Below, in pieces: positions 25,114 to 33,448 of a stretch of 41,127 nt of DNA. The stretch's first letter is position 1. Every line of letters starts with the position of its first letter. The notes below the pieces were generated by a model. It did no database searches. It was not told the origin of the DNA and saw only the letters and a program-made list of their open reading frames with translations. The position numbers and the translations under genes are program-made. Origin of the DNA: Desulfobacter curvatus DSM 3379 (GTDB lineage: Bacteria > Desulfobacterota > Desulfobacteria > Desulfobacterales > Desulfobacteraceae). The stretch lies in contig NZ_KB893078.1 in assembly GCF_000373985.1 (NCBI RefSeq), positions 1 to 41,127 of the forward strand, written 5' to 3'.

Positions 25114-27123
25114 TCACCAAGCGTATCGCAATACAACCCCAGCACTAAATCCTGTGTTTCGGGTCACCGAATACAACCCGGGTGTTTTATATCTATGGTT
25201 AAACACATTATTTACAAATAAGTTAACATCACAGGGGAAATAATTTTTTATCCGTAGATTAATATCCATCACCCAGGCGTGACGACATGACAGGGTCTCA
25301 TCCTCCACAGGGAAATAAATCGTCTGGCCGCTGAAATATCTGATTTCAGGCGCAAGAGACAAATTCCGATTAAGATCCCAAACCGCTTTTACCGACCCCA
25401 TGATGTCCGGCCCGGTCTCATAGGCATGGGATAACTCAATATAATACTCATCGCCGGATAAGATGTAGTCACGATAATAATAGATTTCATCGGTACCGGA
25501 GTTATCCAGCAATGTCAAATTTACAAAAAGCGTCAAATCTTGGAACAATTGATGCTCGAGTTCCAGTTCCAAACCATAAATATCCTGACTGTTTGGACTT
25601 GAAAGCCCGGCCCCTGCATACCGATCCTCAATAACATGATTATCGATCTCGTTTCGGAACATAGTGACAGCCGCCCGGGTGCCCATATATTTCCATGAAA
25701 GGCCTAAATTAAACGTCGTGATCTTTTCAAGCTTAACGTCCGATGCTTCGATCATCCGGAGGGCAAAGGGCGTTCTGTAGCCGGTACCGAAAATCCCTTT
25801 AAAGATAAATCTGTCTATGTTCCAGGCAAATCCTGTGGTATAGCTGACTTTGTCCTCATAGGCCTTGTGGCTGTCATAGCGCGCCCCGGTCCAGATTTCC
25901 ACAAGATTAAATTTATGCCGGTATTGCCCAAATACTGAAAACAGATCATTGGAAAAATCATATTGTGAAATATCGGGAAGGTGTTCAAAATTTTCGTCTG
26001 TTAAATATAAGGGGAAAAAGCCCCTCCACTCCGGAACTTGGTCATACTGATCGGATTTCACGGAGATACCTGTGGTTAAAATCCCTTTGGAAAGAAAAAA
26101 CGACCTGTCGTAAATGACTTCAGCAAAGAGTGAAGACTCCTTACGATCAAAGGTTCCATCTATAATGGTATAATCCAGGGACGTTCCGGACAGGTAGCCC
26201 GTAAAGCGCAACCCGGAATCCTGGTCAAGGGATTTTACAGCTTCAAGCTTTACCATATGCCGGGTGGATGCAACCTGTTCTTCCCAGCAAAAATTATCAT
26301 ACCAGTCCGAAACCGTATATGCGTTAAGGCTGTCTGCAAACCGGAATGAAAGCGTCAGCCAATTTTCATAGGTTATGTTTCCATAAAAATTAACGAAATG
26401 AGAATCATCGGCATTTTTTATCCCATAACGATCTTCAGGAGGAGTCGCTACAATACCATCATTCCAGAAGCGAACAAGATTTGTTTCAGGACCGTCATCT
26501 TTTGCAAACCGCCCTGACACGGAAGCAAACCCAGACCACTTATTTTTTTGATGTCCATAGTTCAGGTAGACTTCCCCGGTGCTGTCCCCTGAAGATGAAT
26601 TAAGGCCGGCTTGAAAACCATCGATATCCTTGCCTGTGAGCGGAACAATATTGACAACCCCGGCAAAGGCATCCGGTCCCCACAAGACAGAACTGCCCCC
26701 TCTTATCACTTCAATACGTTTTACAGCGGCAAGGCTTGTTTCATAATCCATATAATTTTCAGATTTCACCACACCGGACCCTGCGGGCACTGTATCAAAA
26801 AGAATCAAGGCAGAATTCGGAATACCTCTCAGATAATAATTGCTGGATCTTTCAGTCTGGTTTATGTGAAATCCGGGCGTGCCTTGGAGGGCCTGGGAGA
26901 GGGTAAATGCATTGTCATACTCAAACTCCTGCCTTGTGATGACGTCAACGATGGCCGGCGCGCTCCAGGCAGCCTCTTCTTTTCGCGAGGCAATGGACAG
27001 CATCTCTAAATCTTCACCCACGAACATAAGCATGGTATCTGATGCCCATACCCAGGATGCCCCAAAAGAAATCCAGGCGGAAAATAAAATGATTACGGCA
27101 ATTTTAAGTTTACCTATCAACAT
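25114..27123 (-). CDS. TonB-dependent outer membrane receptor
   Basis: The 669-residue protein has an N-terminal signal peptide (LKIAVIILFSAWISFGASWV). The plug domain spans about residues 50-165, with APAIVDVITRQEFEYDNAFT, LSQALQGTPGFHINQTERSS and IEVIRGGSSVLWGPDAFAGV followed by VNIVPL. A 22-strand type beta-barrel follows and ends in an aromatic terminal strand (GFSAGVVLRYAW). It resembles vitamin B12 or siderophore receptors of moderate size; the ligand cannot be named. No TonB, ExbB or ExbD gene is in the window. It lies seven bases after the NtrC-type regulator and so is probably coexpressed with the sensor genes, perhaps so that the imported or sensed ligand also controls secretion. 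Confidence 0.9.
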   Translation of the reverse strand: MLIGKLKIAVIILFSAWISFGASWVWASDTMLMFVGEDLEMLSIASRKEEAAWSAPAIVDVITRQEFEYDNAFTLSQALQGTPGFHINQTERSSNYYLRGIPNSALILFDTVPAGSGVVKSENYMDYETSLAAVKRIEVIRGGSSVLWGPDAFAGVVNIVPLTGKDIDGFQAGLNSSSGDSTGEVYLNYGHQKNKWSGFASVSGRFAKDDGPETNLVRFWNDGIVATPPEDRYGIKNADDSHFVNFYGNITYENWLTLSFRFADSLNAYTVSDWYDNFCWEEQVASTRHMVKLEAVKSLDQDSGLRFTGYLSGTSLDYTIIDGTFDRKESSLFAEVIYDRSFFLSKGILTTGISVKSDQYDQVPEWRGFFPLYLTDENFEHLPDISQYDFSNDLFSVFGQYRHKFNLVEIWTGARYDSHKAYEDKVSYTTGFAWNIDRFIFKGIFGTGYRTPFALRMIEASDVKLEKITTFNLGLSWKYMGTRAAVTMFRNEIDNHVIEDRYAGAGLSSPNSQDIYGLELELEHQLFQDLTLFVNLTLLDNSGTDEIYYYRDYILSGDEYYIELSHAYETGPDIMGSVKAVWDLNRNLSLAPEIRYFSGQTIYFPVEDETLSCRHAWVMDINLRIKNYFPCDVNLFVNNVFNHRYKTPGLYSVTRNTGFSAGVVLRYAW

Positions 27124-27130
27124 TTCATCC

Positions 27131-28486
27131 TTACTGGTTTGGCTCCATGTTTTTCAGCAACACCCTAAATTTAGAACGGCTCAGGCCCAAAAGTTTTGCT
27201 GCAGATGTCTGGTTATTACCAGACTTATCCAATGCCTGCTTGACCAGGTTCATTTGAACCTGCTGCAACGAAATACCGTTGGCCGGTAGCCTTATCACCG
27301 TATGTTGAGTCTGGGTGACAGGTTTTCCCACCTGCAGGAAAGACAAGGTCTGGGATGTAATTTTTTGTGTATCCCGGGTTAATATCAGACAGCGCTCAAG
27401 CACATTGGCAAGCTCTCTGACGTTTCCCGGCCAAGGGTACTCCATAAGCTTGGTACAAGCACCTTCACTGAGTTCATGCCCTGCGCCAAAGGAAAATGTA
27501 GTGATAATATATTGTGCAAGCGGGACAATATCTTCTTTTCTTAGACGCAACGGCGGAATTTCAATGGGAAATACATTAATTCTGTAATATAGATCCTGGC
27601 GGAATTTTTTATTCATCACCATTTGACCAAGGTGCTGATTGGTCGCACAGATAACCCTAACGTCGACGGGGATTTCTTCATTCCCCCCGACCCGCTGTAT
27701 TCTTTTCTCCTGCAAGGCCCGTAAAAGCTTACCCTGGGATTCCAGAGGCATATCCCCGATCTCATCAAGAAACAGCGTCCCGGAGTCTGCAAACTCAAAC
27801 CGTCCCCGGGTCCTGACGGAAGCACCTGTAAAAGCACCTTTTTCATAGCCGAACAACTCTGATTCCACGAGGTTTGAAGAAATGGCTGCGCAGTTCACTG
27901 CCACAAATTTTTTATCACGCCTGGGACTTTTGCTGTGAATATAATTTGCAAGCACTTCTTTGCCTGTCCCGGACTCTCCTAGTATCAACACCGCAGTATC
28001 CACTGTGGCTACATTATCTGCCAAAGCCACTACATCCTGCATCGCTTTTGATTTATAAATAAGATTTTTAGACTTCTCGGCGCCGGAAAGAACCCGCTTC
28101 ATCTCCTGATTTTCTGTGATCAGCCTGGACAAGTTCATGGCCTTTTCAACGGCCAAATGAATTTTTGCCGATTCAAAGGGTTTGGTTATATAATCGCATG
28201 CCCCCTGCTGCATCATTTCCACGGCTGAATCAACGGTTGCAAAAGCAGTAATGAAAATGACGGGGGTTAAAATATTTTTCTCCCGCATTTTACAGATGAG
28301 TTGCTTGCCGTCCATTACAGGCATTTTAATATCTGAAATTATCAAATCATAGCTGTTATGTTCCAGCATTTCAAGCGCATCGGCCCCATGAACGGCTTTA
28401 TGCGTTGTTATCCCCTTGCTTTCGAGCATCATTGAAAGAAGGTTTCTTAATTTTTCTTCGTCATCAACTATTAATATCTGTGTCAT
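27131..28486 (-). CDS. NtrC-family sigma-54-dependent response regulator
   Basis: The 451-residue protein has a receiver domain with phosphoacceptor D52 in IISDIKMP. A sigma-54 activating AAA+ domain follows: Walker A GESGTGKE (170-177), the sigma-54 contact loop GAFTGA (217-222), Walker B GTLFLDEIGD (236-245) and the R-finger region FRQDLYYRINVFP. A Fis-type helix-turn-helix occupies about residues 407-448 (NNQTSAAKLLGLSRSKFRVL). It would activate sigma-54 promoters when phosphorylated by the kinase next door, whose gene it overlaps by 23 bases. One likely target is the promoter at 7135-7151 (inference). Confidence 0.95.
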   Translation of the reverse strand: MTQILIVDDEEKLRNLLSMMLESKGITTHKAVHGADALEMLEHNSYDLIISDIKMPVMDGKQLICKMREKNILTPVIFITAFATVDSAVEMMQQGACDYITKPFESAKIHLAVEKAMNLSRLITENQEMKRVLSGAEKSKNLIYKSKAMQDVVALADNVATVDTAVLILGESGTGKEVLANYIHSKSPRRDKKFVAVNCAAISSNLVESELFGYEKGAFTGASVRTRGRFEFADSGTLFLDEIGDMPLESQGKLLRALQEKRIQRVGGNEEIPVDVRVICATNQHLGQMVMNKKFRQDLYYRINVFPIEIPPLRLRKEDIVPLAQYIITTFSFGAGHELSEGACTKLMEYPWPGNVRELANVLERCLILTRDTQKITSQTLSFLQVGKPVTQTQHTVIRLPANGISLQQVQMNLVKQALDKSGNNQTSAAKLLGLSRSKFRVLLKNMEPNQ

Positions 28487-29924
28487 AAGCTTTTAACACC
28501 TCTGGCTCCCGAATATTTGAAAACAATGTTACGCAAAAGCAACATCCACCGATCTCAGGTGATTCAATGCGGATGTTTCCACCGTGGGCCTTTATGGCCT
28601 GATCAGCAAAAGCAAGGCCCAGACCTGTTCCGGTTGACTTAGTGGTAAAAAAGGGCTCAAAAATTTTGGCCTTTTGCTCCTGGCTTATGCCAGGCCCCTG
28701 ATCCTGGATGAATATTTCCCATTTGTGTGGAGTTTTATCCATCTTATAATGTTCCACTACGTCTATCCTGACCGTACCGTTATTATCATTGGCTTCACAG
28801 GCGTTTTTAATGATATTTCCTATCCCGCGCGCAAGCAGGTCAAAGTCAGCCTGTGCCTCAAATTTGGATTCGGGAATCCTGCAATCCAGTTTTACTCCGG
28901 TCGTTAATGATTGTATATCAAATCCCATGACGATCTGTTCCACCAACTGATTTAAATTTACTTTTGCCAATTGTGGTTTTGCAGGTTTTGAAAACATTAA
29001 AAAACTTTCAATAAGGTGATTCAGGCGAACAATTTCCTCCTCTGCATAACTTATCAGCAAATTATTGTCTGGAATATTGAACTCGGATTTAATCAGCTCA
29101 AGGGAAGATTTAATAATCCCTAAAGGGTTTTTAACTTCATGGGCAATCATCATTGAAAACTTTCCCACTTCAACCAACGCCTCTTGTCTGGTCAATTTTT
29201 CATAGGTACGCACAAGGGTTTTACGGCCTTGGGCCAGAGAATCAAGCATGTTATTGAAAGCCTGACTCAATCGAATGATTTCAGGGGTCGTTCCGGGGGC
29301 AGCCCGTACATTTTTGTTGCCCATTGACACCTTTCTGGCTGTATCCGCAAGGGAAACAATAGGTGCGACAAGGGATCTTGAAATAAAATGAAAAATCAAA
29401 CATGAAATAAAAATCAACGCAAGCGCGCTGACAAGTACTTGATTTTTCATTGCGTTTATAAGCTCAGAGATACCATGGACCGAATAAGTTATCTTCACTT
29501 CCCCTATAATTTCAGACGCTTTGTTCTTTTGCGTTCCCCCTACCCAGGCTATGGGTTCCTGACTGGTTGAAGAAAAAACTTTTTTACTGATATGTTCAAA
29601 GGGGCCGGGTAAAATTCGCTTTCCCAAAGCAAGCGTTTTTTTGTCTGGATCAAAAATTTCTACGACGGTAACATCATCTTCATTAAGCATATTGTCCACC
29701 AATCCTTGAAGCAGATGTTTTTCCCCGATCAACAAACCAAGTTCACAGTTCAAAGCCAGGTACTGAGTCATAAAATCAATGCGCTGGTGAAATCGTTTTG
29801 TAACAAAATTACTGATCATAAATATTCCAACCCACCCTAAAATCAACGTAGTCAGTGTAATCAATATGACTGCCGCAGAGAGAAGGCGCGCGTGGATGCT
29901 AATATTTTTAAACCTCAACATCAT
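28464..29924 (-). CDS. Membrane sensor histidine kinase, NtrB/ZraS type
   Basis: The 486-residue kinase has a first membrane helix at about 14-38 (LLSAAVILITLTTLILGWVG), an extracytoplasmic sensor region at 40-160 and a second helix at about 163-182 (VLVSALALIFISCLIFHFIS). A HAMP domain covers about 183-235. The phosphoacceptor is H262 in MMIAHEVKNPLGIIKS. The ATPase boxes are N-box IGNIIKNACEA, G1 DQGPGIS (408-414) and G2 GTGLGLAFA. It overlaps the upstream binding-protein gene by one to three bases and the regulator gene by 23, giving a tightly coupled three-gene sensor unit. The signal is unknown. A substrate-binding protein encoded directly upstream suggests ligand sensing through a periplasmic partner. 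Confidence 0.95.
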   Translation of the reverse strand: MMLRFKNISIHARLLSAAVILITLTTLILGWVGIFMISNFVTKRFHQRIDFMTQYLALNCELGLLIGEKHLLQGLVDNMLNEDDVTVVEIFDPDKKTLALGKRILPGPFEHISKKVFSSTSQEPIAWVGGTQKNKASEIIGEVKITYSVHGISELINAMKNQVLVSALALIFISCLIFHFISRSLVAPIVSLADTARKVSMGNKNVRAAPGTTPEIIRLSQAFNNMLDSLAQGRKTLVRTYEKLTRQEALVEVGKFSMMIAHEVKNPLGIIKSSLELIKSEFNIPDNNLLISYAEEEIVRLNHLIESFLMFSKPAKPQLAKVNLNQLVEQIVMGFDIQSLTTGVKLDCRIPESKFEAQADFDLLARGIGNIIKNACEANDNNGTVRIDVVEHYKMDKTPHKWEIFIQDQGPGISQEQKAKIFEPFFTTKSTGTGLGLAFADQAIKAHGGNIRIESPEIGGCCFCVTLFSNIREPEVLKAYDTDINS

Positions 29925-30829
29925 TATTTGACGCTGATTCCTATTTTTTTTGCGATTCTCTGGTTAACAATAGTTTTAAATACAGGCGGTTCAGCCACCC
30001 ATTGACCTGATTCTATAAATGCTTTTATTTTTAATGCGGCCTGACGGCCTAATGCCTCATAATCAAATTCAAAAGAAAAAACCGCACCAGACAAGGAAAA
30101 AAAAGAGTTATAACCAATCACCCCGGTATTTTGATAAATACCCTGCTTAATCACGTACTGAATAATTTTTTCAGAAATAATGGTCTGGTCCGGAATCATC
30201 CAAATGGCATCAACTTTACTTATATGCATCTTAACCTGTTGAAAGATCTGGTTTTTTGAGTCTACTTTGATTGGGAGAATTTCAAAAGAATGGTTTAAGG
30301 CAGCAGCATCAGCCTGGTTATAAAACACCTGGTTAAACTTTGGATTAAACAAAATGCCGATAGAGTCAAGATTTCTAAGATGCCTACTGATCTGTTCGAC
30401 CTGGATTTCAACAGGGATCTTTAAAGCAATACCCATGGCATGCTCCGGCAAGCCGGAACAATTTTCCGGATCAAGGATGGCTGTGTATATTTTGGGAGAT
30501 TGAATACTTCTTGCACTCCAAATAAAAACAGCGGCTTCTGGTCCTATGGCTGCAATGAGTTTATACTTTTCCAGGGTTAGTTCGTGTAAAGCATTTCCTG
30601 AGATTGATTCGGTTTCAGGGTCAAGAAAAAAAATATCAACATCCAGTTCAACCTCTTCTGATTTGGACTTGATCCCATCACCAATCTGGATATATGGTTT
30701 AATTTTTTTTGAAATCACAACGGCAATGCAATTATTGCCTTTATCATCGCCCCAACATGGGCGATAAAATAAACATAGGCCCAAACTGATAAAAATTATT
30801 AATATCTGGCAAAACACTCCCTTGGGCAT
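29924..30829 (-). CDS. Periplasmic ABC-type substrate-binding protein linked to the sensor kinase
   Basis: The product matches the two-lobed substrate-binding family PF04392 (ABC_sub_bind). Recognisable stretches are LIAAIGPEAAVFIWSARSIQ, IYTAILDPENC, LRNLDSIGILFNPKFNQVFY, VDAIWMIPDQTIISEKIIQY and a final ALGRQAALKIKAFI. The start is uncertain. A TTG at 30898 gives 324 residues, but the ATG at 30829 places a good signal peptide (VFCQILIIFISLGLCLFY) at the N-terminus and is preferred. Neither has a strong ribosome binding site. No ABC permease or ATPase partner is encoded nearby. It is fused by overlap to the kinase gene, so it likely delivers a ligand signal and does not serve transport. Confidence 0.8.
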   Translation of the reverse strand: MPKGVFCQILIIFISLGLCLFYRPCWGDDKGNNCIAVVISKKIKPYIQIGDGIKSKSEEVELDVDIFFLDPETESISGNALHELTLEKYKLIAAIGPEAAVFIWSARSIQSPKIYTAILDPENCSGLPEHAMGIALKIPVEIQVEQISRHLRNLDSIGILFNPKFNQVFYNQADAAALNHSFEILPIKVDSKNQIFQQVKMHISKVDAIWMIPDQTIISEKIIQYVIKQGIYQNTGVIGYNSFFSLSGAVFSFEFDYEALGRQAALKIKAFIESGQWVAEPPVFKTIVNQRIAKKIGISVK

Positions 30830-31026
30830 GGATATGCCAAGATATTTTATAGACCAGCCATGGCATACACTTATTATATCAAACAATCTTTCTGCCAAAT
30901 AAAAAACCCGAACTCCATATTAAATCATTAAAAATTTATGTGTACACTAATTTATTGGTACCGGAATTTCAAGAACTACGTATAATAACTATTGACTATG
31001 AAAAAAAGGGTTTCCGATAAAATAAA

Positions 31027-31065
31027 TGAAAGAGTTTTGCATAGATAAAGTACAAAACTCTTTCA
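31027..31065 (-). terminator. Hairpin terminator after the repeat-rich DUF4214 gene
   Basis: TGAAAGAGTTTTG (31027-31039) and CAAAACTCTTTCA (31053-31065) are perfectly complementary over 13 bases around a 13-base loop. On the - strand the stem is followed by the T-rich ATTTATTTTATC. It lies about 66 bases past the stop codon at 31131 and would end that transcript before the sensor operon. Confidence 0.6.
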
Positions 31066-31130
31066 CTCTGGAATTACAAACGAAACGCCTTAAAAATGAA
31101 GACTTAATTTTTGAGCAAACCCTTATAGTC

Positions 31131-32810
31131 CTAAACTGTTAAACTATCTACTTGAACCGTTTCTTGGACAGCTACGAGCTGAACGTCATCAATAAAATTT
31201 TCCAAAAAATCAGAAGCTGAGATATCGTCAAGAGAATATTCAGCATTCCAGTCCGTGTAAAGGGTTCCAGTCATGTACTCAGATCCGTCAGCACGGGTCT
31301 GTACAACAACTTCATCCCAGTCATAAGTCACGGTAGTGCGCATATCAACAGCACCATCCCCATCCAAATCCGTTTCAATTACCTGCTCAATTACATTGTT
31401 ATCGGCATTATAAGCGTATGTTGTTGTTATTTGATACTCTGTTGTTATAAGGTTGCCGGCTATGTTTGTCATGATAGTTTCATCCATGACTTCTTTTACC
31501 ACATTGTTGTTACCATCATATGTCGTAGTGGTTTCAGTACGGTTGTCAATATTGCCGTCAGCATCACTATCACGGGTTGAGACCGAATATATCTCATTGC
31601 CGTTCTCATCGTAAGTATTGGAGGTTGTCGAGAGGCTGTCAATGATTCCGTCAGCATCGTCATCTTCTTCTTGAGTCGAAGATGTCATATTGTTATTACC
31701 ATCATAGGTATAGGTTATTGTAATACGCTCATCAATATTGCTGTCAGCATCGTCGTCGTCTTCTTGAATCGAAGATGTCATATTGTTATTGCCATCATAG
31801 GTATAGGTGTATGTAACAATACTATCAACAAAACCGTCTGCCTCAAGATCCGTTTCACCAATTAGAGTAAGAATGTTATTGTTTGCATCGTATGTGTAAA
31901 TGAATGTGTCTCGCTGATCAAGAACGCCATCAGCATTACTATCAGTCTCGCTCACTGAGCTTTCTGCATGCCCGCTGGCATTAAAGGTAAGGGTGTTTGT
32001 TTCAATTGAATCGATAGTGCCGTCGGCATTGTTGTCGTTTTCCGTCACCAGTTTAATAGCGTTACCGTTGCCATCATAGGTAGACGTAATTGTAAAGGAG
32101 GAGTCTACCGTTCCGTCACCACCCTCATCTATCTCAGTAACTGATTTAACCTCAAGGCCGTCTTCATTATAGTAAATTTTAGATGTGGTAATATTCTGGA
32201 GAACAGAATCATAACTCGTGGTGAAAATATCCGTGAAGTCAGCAGTCGTCCCAGAGGAATCATCTCCGGAATCGCTGGTGTCATCAGTAAGAGAAGTGGT
32301 GACGATGTCATCAACCATAGAAGTGGCACTTTCGACGGATTCATCAGTTGCATCTACAGACATTAGCAAGTCCTGGGCCATCGGTATGTCGTCAGAAGTA
32401 TAATCGGCATTGTTGGTTTCTACAGAAAGTGTATAGGCATTGGCGACACTTATTTTATTGTTCAAAACGGTAGCATCATCACCGCCGGCGCCATCTGCAA
32501 TCTGTTTTGCAATGGTAATCAGGGAAGCTTCGCCGCTTGTTATACGTTCGGTATAAAACTCAATCCCTGCTGCTTCAGCAGAACGGCCGAATAATTGCTG
32601 ATAAAGATTTTCAATTAATTCTTCAGTGGTCATGGCTCCAAAATTTTCAGTATACTCTTCAGATGTACCAAAGGCCTCCAAGGCCCCGGTCAGATCATCC
32701 GTCTCATCAAAAATGTCTGCCCAGTATGCTTGCCCTTCGGGATCTGCCGGACGACCATAATAACCAACGTAAAGCTGCTGAGCCAAATCCATGGATTCTG
32801 TTGATGCCAT
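31131..32810 (-). CDS. DUF4214 protein with nine calcium-type 31-residue repeats
   Basis: Residues 9-110 are two DUF4214 modules nearly identical in layout to the S-layer-like protein (LYVGYYGRPADPEGQAYW; LYQQLFGRSAEAAGIEFY). After an acidic linker, about residues 215-505 are a tandem array of 31-residue units. The consensus is TYDGNNN....SxxExDxxADGxIDxRxTxTY, each with a DxDxDGxxD loop like calcium-binding EF-hand or thrombospondin type 3 loops. The tail ends VQETVQVDSLTV. There is no Sec signal and no visible cysteine. A GTG start at 32816 is possible. The ATG at 32810 is preferred because it aligns with the S-layer-like N-terminus and sits eight bases after AGGAGG. It is likely a type I secreted, calcium-stiffened surface protein. 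Confidence 0.8.
   Translation of the reverse strand: MASTESMDLAQQLYVGYYGRPADPEGQAYWADIFDETDDLTGALEAFGTSEEYTENFGAMTTEELIENLYQQLFGRSAEAAGIEFYTERITSGEASLITIAKQIADGAGGDDATVLNNKISVANAYTLSVETNNADYTSDDIPMAQDLLMSVDATDESVESATSMVDDIVTTSLTDDTSDSGDDSSGTTADFTDIFTTSYDSVLQNITTSKIYYNEDGLEVKSVTEIDEGGDGTVDSSFTITSTYDGNGNAIKLVTENDNNADGTIDSIETNTLTFNASGHAESSVSETDSNADGVLDQRDTFIYTYDANNNILTLIGETDLEADGFVDSIVTYTYTYDGNNNMTSSIQEDDDDADSNIDERITITYTYDGNNNMTSSTQEEDDDADGIIDSLSTTSNTYDENGNEIYSVSTRDSDADGNIDNRTETTTTYDGNNNVVKEVMDETIMTNIAGNLITTEYQITTTYAYNADNNVIEQVIETDLDGDGAVDMRTTVTYDWDEVVVQTRADGSEYMTGTLYTDWNAEYSLDDISASDFLENFIDDVQLVAVQETVQVDSLTV
31300..32175 (-). repeat. Tandem 93-bp coding repeat array
   Basis: The array encodes the 31-residue calcium-type units of the DUF4214 gene. 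Units near 31678 and 31771 are almost identical over GAAGATGTCATATTGTTATT and its flanks, exactly 93 bases apart, which implies recent duplication. Other units are diverged. One unit near the 3' end of the gene carries an insertion that breaks the 31-residue phase. Outer boundaries are approximate. Confidence 0.75.
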
Positions 32811-32989
32811 CTTCACATCCTCCTTAAATAAATAAAAAAGCGTAGGCCATTCGCCTTGTTTGCAGTTTTCATAGTATCATTTTTTTTGAATCACCCTACC
32901 AGGTCCATGAAATATGGCAATACTTTTTTATCACTACTATCCAAGATAAATTGCTTTGCTGTTTTCGAATGTATCAGACCCTTAAAAAT

Positions 32990-33342
32990 CAGTCATGGAT
33001 AGTGAATTCTGTATTTCGGCTTTAAAACGTGCTTTGCTACTGCATGATCCCCCCTAACACGGATCAAGGTTCTTAATATACACGCATCGAGTATACAAAG
33101 GAGTTGAAGGATAAATGCATCAAAATCAGCATGGACGGTAAAGGCAAGGCCATGCCCAATATTTTCATAGAGCGGTTGTGGCGCAGTGTAAAGTATGAAG
33201 ATATTTATGTGACAGATTTTGAGTCTGTTGAACAACTACGAAAATCACTGTAAAAACACTTTAATTATCACAATTATGAACGACCACACCAGCGTTTTAA
33301 CGGTCAGTTTTTGTGGTGCCCATCCTCAAGGTATGCCGCTAT
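32990..33342 (+). pseudogene. Decayed IS3-family transposase (orfB) remnant
   Basis: Frame-by-frame translation gives the C-terminal half of an IS3-family integrase. First comes MDSEFCISALKRALLLHDPP from about 32995, then after a frameshift near 33055 TDQGS-stop-YTRIEYTKELKDKC, ISMDGKGKAMPNIFIERLWR and SVKYEDIYVTDFES. An in-frame TAA then interrupts before HFNYHNYERPHQRFNGQ. These are the hallmark DDE-region strings of IS3 transposases (TDQGSQYTS, MDGKGRA..NIFIERLWRSVKYE, YYNxERPHQ). Two stops and a frameshift make it dead. No inverted repeats were found. The flanks (32811-32990 and 33343-33448) hold no other feature except the upstream gene's ribosome binding site. Confidence 0.8.
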
Positions 33343-33448
33343 GTACTGAAAAAAGCCCTGTTATGACGATTAAATCAAGAAAAAACGGCCTTGATACTGG
33401 GGCTTATAATAGCTAGTTGGAAAAATAAAGGATAGAGATTAACCTGAG

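Noticed and set aside
31300..32175. Tandem repeats considered as a CRISPR array
   Set aside because: The 93-base periodicity lies within a continuous reading frame, units have no unique spacers and no cas genes are present.
32993..33235. 80-codon - strand ORF upstream of the OmpA-like gene
   Set aside because: It is the antisense of the IS3 transposase remnant, which is clearly recognisable on the + strand.
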